Assembly: GCA_027070385.1 (NCBI GenBank)
Contig: JALXDW010000187.1
Coordinates: forward strand, 1 to 5,522
Source: Chromatiales bacterium
GTDB lineage: Bacteria; Pseudomonadota; Gammaproteobacteria; UBA6429; Thiohalophilaceae
DNA length: 5,522 nucleotides
Direction: 5' to 3'
Positions 1 through 5,369 of this stretch are shown piece after piece (the first letter of the stretch is position 1; every line of letters starts with the position of its first letter). The position numbers and the translations under genes are program-made. Below the pieces are notes generated by a model. That model made no database searches. It was not told the DNA's origin and worked only from the letters and a program-made list of their open reading frames with translations.

Positions 1-255
1 ATCTGGGCAATGACAACCCGAATGGATCCCGCACGGGATACCACGCTGGTTGAAAACACACCTATCGACTATCTGGATTTTGCATCACCGGTATCGGGTC
101 TCGGCAGTAAAATGGGTATGGATGCCACCAACAAATGGCCGGGAGAAACCACACGTGAGTGGGGGGTTCCAATTACAATGGATGCATCGGTAAAAGAACG
201 CATTGATACCATTTGGGATGAGTTGGGTATTTTTTCAGAAGAACAGTCAGATTAA
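1..255 (+). CDS. ubiD: 3-octaprenyl-4-hydroxybenzoate carboxy-lyase UbiD, C-terminal part (5' end outside window)
   Basis: The frame is open from base 1 (reading IWAMTTR) to TAA at 253-255, so the last 84 residues of the protein are present and the N-terminus lies outside the window. The block [20 protein letters not shown], then [11 protein letters not shown] and NKWPGET.REWG, is nearly identical to the end of E. coli UbiD as I recall it (a protein of about 497 residues). UbiD is a cytoplasmic prenylated-FMN-dependent decarboxylase that removes the ring carboxylate of 3-polyprenyl-4-hydroxybenzoate early in ubiquinone synthesis. The catalytic and cofactor-binding part is upstream and not visible. 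The ATG at base 10 is internal, not a start. No convincing terminator follows, so readthrough into the carbonic anhydrase gene about 100 bp downstream is possible. The family call is firm; its full-length integrity cannot be judged. Confidence 0.95.
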   Translation: MWAMTTRMDPARDTTLVENTPIDYLDFASPVSGLGSKMGMDATNKWPGETTREWGVPITMDASVKERIDTIWDELGIFSEEQSD

Positions 256-346
256 TATTCGTTTAAGGTTTTTCTGCCAGAATACAGGCTCAGAAAATAA
301 AGCATTTAAAAAATTGAATATTAATATTAAAACAGAACCAGGAAAA

Positions 347-352
347 AGGGGA
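347..352 (+). promoter_or_regulatory. Ribosome binding site of the carbonic anhydrase gene
   Basis: AGGGGA ends six bases before the ATG at 359-361, with the G run at 348-351. This purine-rich site decides the start: the same frame is open back to an ATG at 203, but that codon lies inside ubiD and would put about 52 unrelated residues in front of a clear signal peptide. Confidence 0.6.
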
Positions 353-358
353 TTAGCA

Positions 359-1102
359 ATGAATTTAAAACAAGTATGTACTGCATCTGCTGTTGGTATG
401 TTAATGATGGGTACGGCACTTGCCAGTGGTGGCGCTCACTGGAGTTATGAAGGACACGAAGGGCCGTCACATTGGGGCAATTTAAGTCACAGTTATTCAA
501 TGTGTAAAGAAGGCAAAAAGCAATCACCGATTGATATCAGCACAACTACAAAAACAAAACTGAGCAAAATTAAATTCAGCTATACGGCTGAACCCAAAGA
601 AATTTTAAACAATGGCCACACTGTTCAAGTTAACATGAAAAAAGGTAGCTCAGTCACGGTTGCGGGCAAGACTTTCAATCTGTTGCAATTCCATTTCCAT
701 GCCCCCTCTGAGCACACGATTAATGGCAAACCGGCTGACATGGTGGCTCATTTTGTACATCAGGCCAAAGATGGTCAGCTTGGTGTGGTTGCTGTGTTAT
801 TTAAAATTGGCAAGGAGAACCCAACATTGGCCAAACTCTGGAAATACATGCCTGAACATGCCGGTGATAAAAAAGCATTGGCACCCGGTATTACGGTAGC
901 AAAATTGTTACCGGCGAAGACAAATTACTATCACTATTCAGGCTCTTTAACGACACCACCTTGCAGTGAAAATGTAAACTGGATGGTATTGCAAACAACG
1001 GTACCGGTATCGGCTGCACAAGTTGCTGCATTCAGCCACGTCATTCACAAAAATGTACGTCCGGTTCAGCCGCATCATGGCCGTGTTATTGAAAGTAACT
1101 AG
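359..1102 (+). CDS. Alpha-class carbonic anhydrase, exported (periplasmic)
   Basis: The 247-residue protein begins with a typical Sec signal peptide (about residues 1-22: MNLKQV, hydrophobic core, then ALA before SGGAHW), so the mature enzyme should be periplasmic. It interconverts CO2 and bicarbonate at a zinc site. The alpha-CA signature is complete in outline: HWGNL near the N-terminus, QSPIDI (55-60), the proton-shuttle histidine in NNGHT (His87, equivalent to His64 of human CA II), zinc ligands His112 and His114 in QFHFHAPSEH, His131 in AHFVH, gatekeeper Glu118, and Thr198 in GSLTTPPCSE. Cys49 and Cys202 match the disulfide pair of other bacterial alpha-CAs. One oddity: the residue two before His131, a zinc-ligand-supporting Glu (Glu117) in CA II and many bacterial relatives, is Val129. 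The length is normal for bacterial alpha-CAs. It lies between ubiD and an oxidoreductase gene and is closed by a strong terminator, so it is transcribed alone or with ubiD. Confidence 0.95.
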   Translation: MNLKQVCTASAVGMLMMGTALASGGAHWSYEGHEGPSHWGNLSHSYSMCKEGKKQSPIDISTTTKTKLSKIKFSYTAEPKEILNNGHTVQVNMKKGSSVTVAGKTFNLLQFHFHAPSEHTINGKPADMVAHFVHQAKDGQLGVVAVLFKIGKENPTLAKLWKYMPEHAGDKKALAPGITVAKLLPAKTNYYHYSGSLTTPPCSENVNWMVLQTTVPVSAAQVAAFSHVIHKNVRPVQPHHGRVIESN

Positions 1103-1118
1103 GCTTGTTTGAAGACTA

Positions 1119-1153
1119 AAAAGGACGGTGTCGTGATGGCACCGTTTTTTTTT
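1119..1153 (+). terminator. Intrinsic terminator after the carbonic anhydrase gene
   Basis: The stem is ACGGTGTC (1125-1132) with GGCACCGT (1138-1145): eight pairs including one G-T wobble, with the five-base loop GTGAT. It is followed by nine T residues (1145-1153) and preceded by an A run. It starts 16 bases after the stop codon at 1102 and is a textbook rho-independent terminator on the plus strand. Confidence 0.88.
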
Positions 1154-1154
1154 G

Positions 1155-1192
1155 CCCCGCCAAAAGAATAGACACACTGTTTCGGGGTTTTT
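1155..1192 (+). terminator. Possible second, tandem intrinsic terminator
   Basis: CCCCG (1155-1159) can pair with CGGGG (1183-1187), which is followed directly by five T residues (1188-1192). The loop is long (23 bases), although an AAA/TTT extension inside the stem is possible. Its T run coincides with the expected -35 region of the downstream promoter, so it may be a backup terminator or a chance repeat. Confidence 0.35.
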
Positions 1193-1215
1193 ATGTGCTG
1201 GCCATGAGGTATAAT
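1188..1215 (+). promoter_or_regulatory. Sigma70-type promoter for the ferredoxin-reductase gene
   Basis: A perfect -10 box TATAAT lies at 1210-1215, followed by GCCGC. The matching -35 is poor; the best candidate is TTTTTA at 1188-1193 with a 16-base spacer. The predicted start of transcription near 1222 would give a leader of about 25 bases before the ATG at 1248. It lies just beyond the terminator(s), which supports a fresh transcription unit. Confidence 0.55.
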
Positions 1216-1247
1216 GCCGCACCTGAACTCAATGAGAAACCCTGTTT

Positions 1248-2258
1248 ATGACAAATCGCGTCAAAATCGAACCCACTGGCCACGAATTCAACGTTAATAG
1301 CGACGAAACGGTTTTAGATGCCGCTATCCGTCAGGGGGTGCATTTGCCCTACGGTTGTCGTAATGGCAAGTGTGGCAAATGCATGGGTAAGCTGTTACAG
1401 GGTGAAGTGGCCTATAATGAAGCACCCAGTGCTTTATCAAGTGCCGATAAAGCGAACGGTATGGCACTGTTTTGTCAGGCTCATGCAACAACCGATTTGG
1501 TTATCGAGTCACGCGAAGCGGAAACGGCTGCTGATATTCCCGTGGTAAAACTGCCTTGTCGTTTGGAAGCACTCGAAAAGCTTAATCATGATGTGATGTA
1601 CCTGAAGCTAAAGCTCCCTGCGACCGAAAGGATGCAGTTTCTGGCGGGGCAATATATTGACTTTCTGCTGGATGAAGGTAAGCACCGCAGTTTTTCCATT
1701 GCCAACGCACCGCATAATGATGAGTACATTGAACTGCATATTCGCCATGTGACGGACGGTAAATTTACTACCGAAGTCTTTGCCAATATGAAAGTCAAAG
1801 AAATGTTCCGCATCGAAGGGCCACATGGGAATTTCTATATCCGCGAAAAAAGTAACAAGCCGATGATTTTTATGGCTGGAGGAACCGGTTTTGCACCTAT
1901 CAAAGGCATGGTGGAACATGCCTTAAAAACAGGTATGGAGCGTCCGATCCATATTTTTTGGGGTGTTCATGCTCGTGAAGACTTATACATGGATGATATT
2001 GCGAGAAAATTTACCAAACTTAACCCGCTTATTCGCTATACCCCGGTTTTATCTCAACCGAAAGACGACGATAATTGGCAAGGCCGTACCGGTTGGGTAC
2101 ATGAGGCGATACTGGAGGATTACCCTGATCTCAGCGGTTATGAAGTCTATGCGGCAGGCCCACCTGCGATGGTGTATGCGGCAGAAGATGCCTTTAAAGC
2201 AGCCGGTTTGGCAAAAGAAAACTACATATCCGATGCCTTTGAGTTTAATAAGGACTAA
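1248..2258 (+). CDS. [2Fe-2S] ferredoxin-FAD-NAD(P)H oxidoreductase (CDP-6-deoxy-delta-3,4-glucoseen reductase-like)
   Basis: The 336-residue cytoplasmic electron-transfer protein has three modules. Residues 1-90 are a plant-type ferredoxin with cluster ligands Cys37, Cys42, Cys45 and Cys76 (spacing C-x4-C-x2-C-x30-C). About residues 100-200 are an FAD-binding barrel with RSFS at 147-150. About residues 205-330 are the NAD(P)H domain with GGTGFAP at 211-217. This order (ferredoxin first) is that of AscD/RfbI-type reductases and some oxygenase reductases. The usual cysteine of the late CG.P motif is replaced by alanine (YAAGPPAMV, 301-309). No deoxysugar genes are visible, so the annotation name probably does not give its job. 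Its place after ubiD recalls fre beside ubiD in E. coli, so supplying electrons or reduced flavin to quinone synthesis is a reasonable inference but unproven. The ribosome binding site is weak (GAGA about 10 bases upstream). The family is certain, the substrate unknown. Confidence 0.88.
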   Translation: MTNRVKIEPTGHEFNVNSDETVLDAAIRQGVHLPYGCRNGKCGKCMGKLLQGEVAYNEAPSALSSADKANGMALFCQAHATTDLVIESREAETAADIPVVKLPCRLEALEKLNHDVMYLKLKLPATERMQFLAGQYIDFLLDEGKHRSFSIANAPHNDEYIELHIRHVTDGKFTTEVFANMKVKEMFRIEGPHGNFYIREKSNKPMIFMAGGTGFAPIKGMVEHALKTGMERPIHIFWGVHAREDLYMDDIARKFTKLNPLIRYTPVLSQPKDDDNWQGRTGWVHEAILEDYPDLSGYEVYAAGPPAMVYAAEDAFKAAGLAKENYISDAFEFNKD

Positions 2259-2295
2259 CGGATTATCCAGAAACACCGCCGGGACGTGTTGCTCG

Positions 2296-2324
2296 TGTCC
2301 GACAGGCAAAATTTCGTTTATAAT
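2296..2324 (+). promoter_or_regulatory. Sigma70-type promoter for ubiE
   Basis: A perfect -10 box TATAAT lies at 2319-2324, followed by GCCGTC, 30 bases before the ubiE start codon. At the expected distance the -35 region (around 2296-2301, TGTCCG) matches poorly, so an activator or the -10 context may carry the activity. The 95-bp gap after the reductase gene contains no clear terminator, so ubiE may also receive readthrough. Confidence 0.5.
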
Positions 2325-2353
2325 GCCGTCTCACCTATTTCGAGATAACCATT

Positions 2354-3124
2354 ATGTCTGTGAATTCTGATTCTACCTCTCACTCTGGCAAAACCCATTT
2401 CGGCTATGAAACGGTGGATAGCTCTGAAAAACAAGGCAAAGTGGCCGAAGTTTTTCATTCGGTTGCCAATAAATACGATGTCATGAACGACCTGATGTCG
2501 ATGGGGATTCATCGGCTCTGGAAACGCTATACCATTGAAATCAGTGGTGTACGACCGGGGCAAAAAGTACTGGATTTAGCCGGGGGCACGGGAGACTTAG
2601 CCGCCAAGTTTGCCCGCATTGTTGGCCAGACGGGGCAGGTTACTTTGTCGGACATTAACAATTCCATGCTCAATGTAGGTCGGGAACGCTTAACCGACAA
2701 AGGTATTTTAGGCAATGTGGATTATGTACAGGCCAATGCCGAATGCCTGCCTTTTCCGGATAACCACTTTGACCTTATTACTATTGCCTTTGGTTTGCGA
2801 AATGTGACAGATAAAGACGCGGCATTAAGATCCATGTATCGGGTATTAAAACCGGGTGGTAAATTATTGGTACTGGAATTTTCAAAGCCCACCATCAAAG
2901 CCCTTAACCCGATTTATGATACCTATTCATTTAAAGTATTACCCTTTATTGGCAAACTGATAACCAACGATGCAGACAGTTACCGTTATCTTGCCGAGTC
3001 GATACGCATGCATCCGGATCAGGATAGCTTAAAAGAAATGATGGAGAATGCCGGATTTGTACAATGTGATTATTTTAATTTAAGTGCAGGTATTGTCGCA
3101 TTGCATCGTGGCTATAAAATTTAG
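2354..3124 (+). CDS. ubiE: Ubiquinone/menaquinone C-methyltransferase UbiE
   Basis: This 256-residue class I SAM-dependent methyltransferase adds the C2 methyl group to the demethoxy-benzoquinol in ubiquinone synthesis, and to demethylmenaquinone where menaquinone is made. The SAM-binding motif I is [10 protein letters not shown] (72-81), with the acidic ribose-binding position at Asp100 (TLSD). Family blocks include [15 protein letters not shown] (35-49), [11 protein letters not shown] (145-155), [18 protein letters not shown] (162-179) and [15 protein letters not shown] (210-224), and it ends in ALHRGYKI. The length is close to the 251 residues of E. coli UbiE; the extra residues lie in the variable N-terminus before THFGYETV. 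The start ATG is 30 bases after a perfect -10 box and has a weak CGAG ribosome site. As in E. coli, ubiJ follows, but with a 160-bp gap rather than a tight junction. The call is firm. Confidence 0.97.
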   Translation: MSVNSDSTSHSGKTHFGYETVDSSEKQGKVAEVFHSVANKYDVMNDLMSMGIHRLWKRYTIEISGVRPGQKVLDLAGGTGDLAAKFARIVGQTGQVTLSDINNSMLNVGRERLTDKGILGNVDYVQANAECLPFPDNHFDLITIAFGLRNVTDKDAALRSMYRVLKPGGKLLVLEFSKPTIKALNPIYDTYSFKVLPFIGKLITNDADSYRYLAESIRMHPDQDSLKEMMENAGFVQCDYFNLSAGIVALHRGYKI

Positions 3125-3165
3125 TCGCTGTTGTTTTTGCGGTGATTCATACCCGCATAGCAACA

Positions 3166-3195
3166 TGGATAAGGTGCCTGGGTACACTTTATACT
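3166..3195 (+). promoter_or_regulatory. Candidate promoter for ubiJ in the ubiE-ubiJ gap
   Basis: TGGATA (3166-3171, four of six matches to the -35 consensus) and TATACT (3190-3195, five of six to the -10 consensus) are separated by 18 bases. This would give a leader of about 80 bases before the ubiJ ATG. The -10 box overlaps the palindrome TACTAGTA (3192-3199). No terminator with a T run separates ubiE from this site, so ubiJ may be served by both. Confidence 0.4.
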
Positions 3196-3284
3196 AGTAC
3201 TTCACGATTAGAACTGAACCAGACAGAGCAAAGTTAACCGGCAATGACTCGTCTTCATGAGAAAGTGGAACAAACAACACCGTC

Positions 3285-3989
3285 ATGACACAAGAGCAAC
3301 AAACCTCAACAGTATCCCAACAAGCTGTCAATGAAGCAACGATGGCACTGTTGGCTGCGATTGAAACAGCCTTAAACCAGTATATACATATGGACTCAGC
3401 GGCCGCAGATAAACTGACCCTTCTGGCAGGAAAAGTGATTGCTATCGAATTACAGGGCTGGGATTTTACGTTGTATTTATTAGTCGACAGTGACGGTATG
3501 CAGGTGATGTCAGCTTATGCAGGAAAAGCCGATACAATTATAAAAGGCTCACCGGTTGCACTGTTTAATTTGAGTCAGGGTGATACAACTGCAGCGAGTT
3601 TACGTGAGCAAAACATTACTATTGATGGTGAGCTGGAGTTAGGTCAACAATTCAGTCAGTTTTTTAAACAACTGGATATTGACTGGGAAGAACGGCTTGC
3701 ACAATTATTGGCAAAGGCCACTTCGGAATCCAATGCCGATTTTATAACACATAAATTCAGCCGTGCCGTTGGTGCTTTACAACAGTGGCAACAGCAGGCA
3801 AAAGCATCACTGGAACAGAACGTCGCTGAATACTTATTACAGGAATCTAGAATATTGCCGGAGAGAAAGGAAATGGAGCCTTTTTTTAGAGCCGTGGATA
3901 CCCTTCGCAATGATGTCGACCGGCTTGAAGCACGTATTCAGCGTTTACAGTTAAAAGCTTCTTCAGAGAATACGCCAGCAAAAAAATAA
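3285..3989 (+). CDS. ubiJ: Ubiquinone biosynthesis accessory factor UbiJ (SCP2 domain plus C-terminal coiled coil)
   Basis: UbiJ is a non-enzymatic cytosolic factor that, in E. coli, binds quinone intermediates through an SCP2 fold and helps assemble the late Ubi enzymes with UbiK. Here an SCP2-like domain covers roughly residues 20-135, with LLAGKVIAIELQG (46-58), a YAGKADTIIKGSP segment (78-90) and DGELELGQQFSQFF (114-127). The linker contains DIDWEERLAQLL (131-142). Residues 200-225 (FFRAVDTLRNDVDRLEARIQ...) form a charged heptad-like coiled coil, the part that contacts UbiK in E. coli. At 234 residues it is longer than the roughly 200 of E. coli UbiJ; about 18 polar N-terminal residues (TQEQQTSTVSQQ) are extra. 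The ATG at 3285 is the first in frame after an upstream stop, but its ribosome site is poor, and Met20 (3342) is a possible alternative start. ubiB, the usual next gene, is absent; pelG faces it 12 bases away. Confidence 0.85.
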   Translation: MTQEQQTSTVSQQAVNEATMALLAAIETALNQYIHMDSAAADKLTLLAGKVIAIELQGWDFTLYLLVDSDGMQVMSAYAGKADTIIKGSPVALFNLSQGDTTAASLREQNITIDGELELGQQFSQFFKQLDIDWEERLAQLLAKATSESNADFITHKFSRAVGALQQWQQQAKASLEQNVAEYLLQESRILPERKEMEPFFRAVDTLRNDVDRLEARIQRLQLKASSENTPAKK

Positions 3990-4003
3990 AAGCCGTACCG
4001 GCT
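3980..4003 (-). terminator. Intrinsic terminator of pelG, embedded in the end of ubiJ
   Basis: Read on the minus strand, AGCCG (4003-3999), loop GTA and CGGCT (3995-3991) form a GC-rich five-pair stem followed by TTTATTTTTTT (3990-3980). The stem begins within the pelG stop codon, and the T tract is the complement of the final Lys codons and stop of ubiJ. On the plus strand the same hairpin lacks a T run, so it should work mainly for pelG transcripts. Confidence 0.65.
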
Positions 4004-5369
4004 ATTGAATCATAAACGTTTCATATTCCAAGCGATCCAGTTTTCGCGAAACAAGCGCCAAGCCAACCAGGCTGGTTAAAACCAGTGACATTGCAAAACC
4101 ATAACCATAAAATTGAGGGCCAAGTTCAATGGTTATAAAAGTAAAAAATGCATTGGACAAGACAAATAACAAACATAGGCTAAAGGCCATCATTAAAAAA
4201 TCAAGATAGAATAAAACATTGAGTATCGAGAGCAGTAATACTTGTATACCCACAGCAACAATATCAATTTGAAACAAATGAATGTAAAGCGGTGAAATGC
4301 CAATCCACATTAATATTTTAGCCCCTAACAGGTAAAGCAATACAACAGTGATGCCCTGAACTTTGAATATTTCATAAATCCCCTGACGGATTGTCAGCAC
4401 CATTTCATCTTTTAAATACTCGATATGTTCGAGAGTATCGCCTTCACGGACTGAGGTATAAAAATTATTATAGGCCTCGGCAAAATCTGTTTCCATTCTT
4501 ACCAGAAAAACAGCCATCCCGGGAATAATCGACAAATAAGCCAGAAAGATAGGAATATCGTAAATAACCGAAGCGCGTAATGGGCCGATAATTTGTTCAG
4601 ATGTAATAGCGGTAAACCAGAAAATAAATTTATCAATCCAGATACCCACATTATACAAAAACCCGGTAAAAGCCAAACTGATAAATATTTTCTTTTTGTT
4701 AAGAAAGTCAAAAGAAATTAAACGCTTGCCGGGGTACTCATATATCACCATTGTCAGCATTGAAAATAATAAAACAGACTGGCCAATCAAAAAACCGGAC
4801 AACAAACCATTCAGACCATATTCTTCCAATAATATTGATGCGATGACCGTTACACTGTAACCTACAAAAAAAACAGAGAGTATTTGCTTATAGGCCTTCA
4901 TGCCCGAGAGGAAAACAACAACAATCCATATATTACTTAATACGATGAAAGCAGACAGCATTAAGGTGCGGTAAAAAATATCCTGATCAAAAAATAAAAA
5001 AAGTACCAGCAAGCCAAAAATGCCGCCTGCAAAAGTAATCAGGGTCAGGGCACCGATTAAATTAGCAAGAATAATATGGCTTTTATTTTCGAACAATCGA
5101 TCCGCGACATAACGGGTAAACATCAGTTGTAAAAAGCCGGTGAAAATAAGAGAAGCAGCCATCAGGTAGGTAACAGAAACAAGAAATTGTACAATCAGGT
5201 AGGTAGGAAAAACCAGTCCCAGGCTGATAATACCAACCAGCATAACACCCAGTATTGATAGTACCCAGGGCCCGGAACCGATAATGCTTGCAAAACCATA
5301 AGCCTGGAATAACCCAGCGTAACTCTCACGACGAAGTAATTTTCTTAATTCAAAACCGATGCCTGCCAC
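4002..5369 (-). CDS. pelG: Pel exopolysaccharide inner-membrane transporter subunit PelG
   Basis: The protein is an integral membrane member of the polysaccharide flippase-like group. In Pseudomonas, PelG works with PelD, PelE and the glycosyltransferase PelF to move the cationic Pel biofilm polysaccharide across the inner membrane. From the GTG start it has 455 residues, essentially the length of Pseudomonas PelG (about 456 as I recall). The N-terminus (V/M)AGIGFELRKLLRRESYAG followed by SGPWVLSILGV (32-42) is the most diagnostic part. About twelve hydrophobic segments are visible (roughly 24-53, 57-85, 98-128, 134-155, 163-181, 186-210, 229-252, 268-290, 334-356, 366-390, 393-413, 423-441), with a charged loop at about 291-333. 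GTG at 5369-5367 is chosen because GGAG lies eight bases upstream; the frame is open further upstream, but those residues do not look like PelG. The stop TAG overlaps its terminator hairpin. No frameshift is seen. Confidence 0.92.
   Translation of the reverse strand: MAGIGFELRKLLRRESYAGLFQAYGFASIIGSGPWVLSILGVMLVGIISLGLVFPTYLIVQFLVSVTYLMAASLIFTGFLQLMFTRYVADRLFENKSHIILANLIGALTLITFAGGIFGLLVLFLFFDQDIFYRTLMLSAFIVLSNIWIVVVFLSGMKAYKQILSVFFVGYSVTVIASILLEEYGLNGLLSGFLIGQSVLLFSMLTMVIYEYPGKRLISFDFLNKKKIFISLAFTGFLYNVGIWIDKFIFWFTAITSEQIIGPLRASVIYDIPIFLAYLSIIPGMAVFLVRMETDFAEAYNNFYTSVREGDTLEHIEYLKDEMVLTIRQGIYEIFKVQGITVVLLYLLGAKILMWIGISPLYIHLFQIDIVAVGIQVLLLSILNVLFYLDFLMMAFSLCLLFVLSNAFFTFITIELGPQFYGYGFAMSLVLTSLVGLALVSRKLDRLEYETFMIQ

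Noticed and set aside
270..297. Inverted repeat TTTTCTG...CAGAAAA after ubiD as a terminator
   Set aside because: The stem is AT-rich with a bulge, and no T run follows on the plus strand, so termination is not supported.
318..329. Perfect palindrome AATATTAATATT before the carbonic anhydrase gene as an operator
   Set aside because: It is pure A/T in an AT-rich gap, so chance is likely, and no regulator or promoter spacing supports it.
203..358. In-frame upstream extension of the carbonic anhydrase gene to an ATG inside ubiD
   Set aside because: It would add 52 residues with no family resemblance in front of a clear signal peptide; the ATG at 359 has a good ribosome site.
947..1222. Minus-strand open frame across the end of the carbonic anhydrase gene
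   Set aside because: It is antisense to a well-supported gene and its terminator, with Cys/Arg/His-rich composition typical of a shadow frame.
1608..1919. Minus-strand open frame inside the reductase gene
   Set aside because: It is antisense to conserved FAD-domain coding sequence and has no ribosome site or family resemblance.
2289..2310. Hairpin TTGC...GCAA between the reductase gene and ubiE as a terminator
   Set aside because: The pairing is short and interrupted and is followed by AAATTTC rather than a T run.
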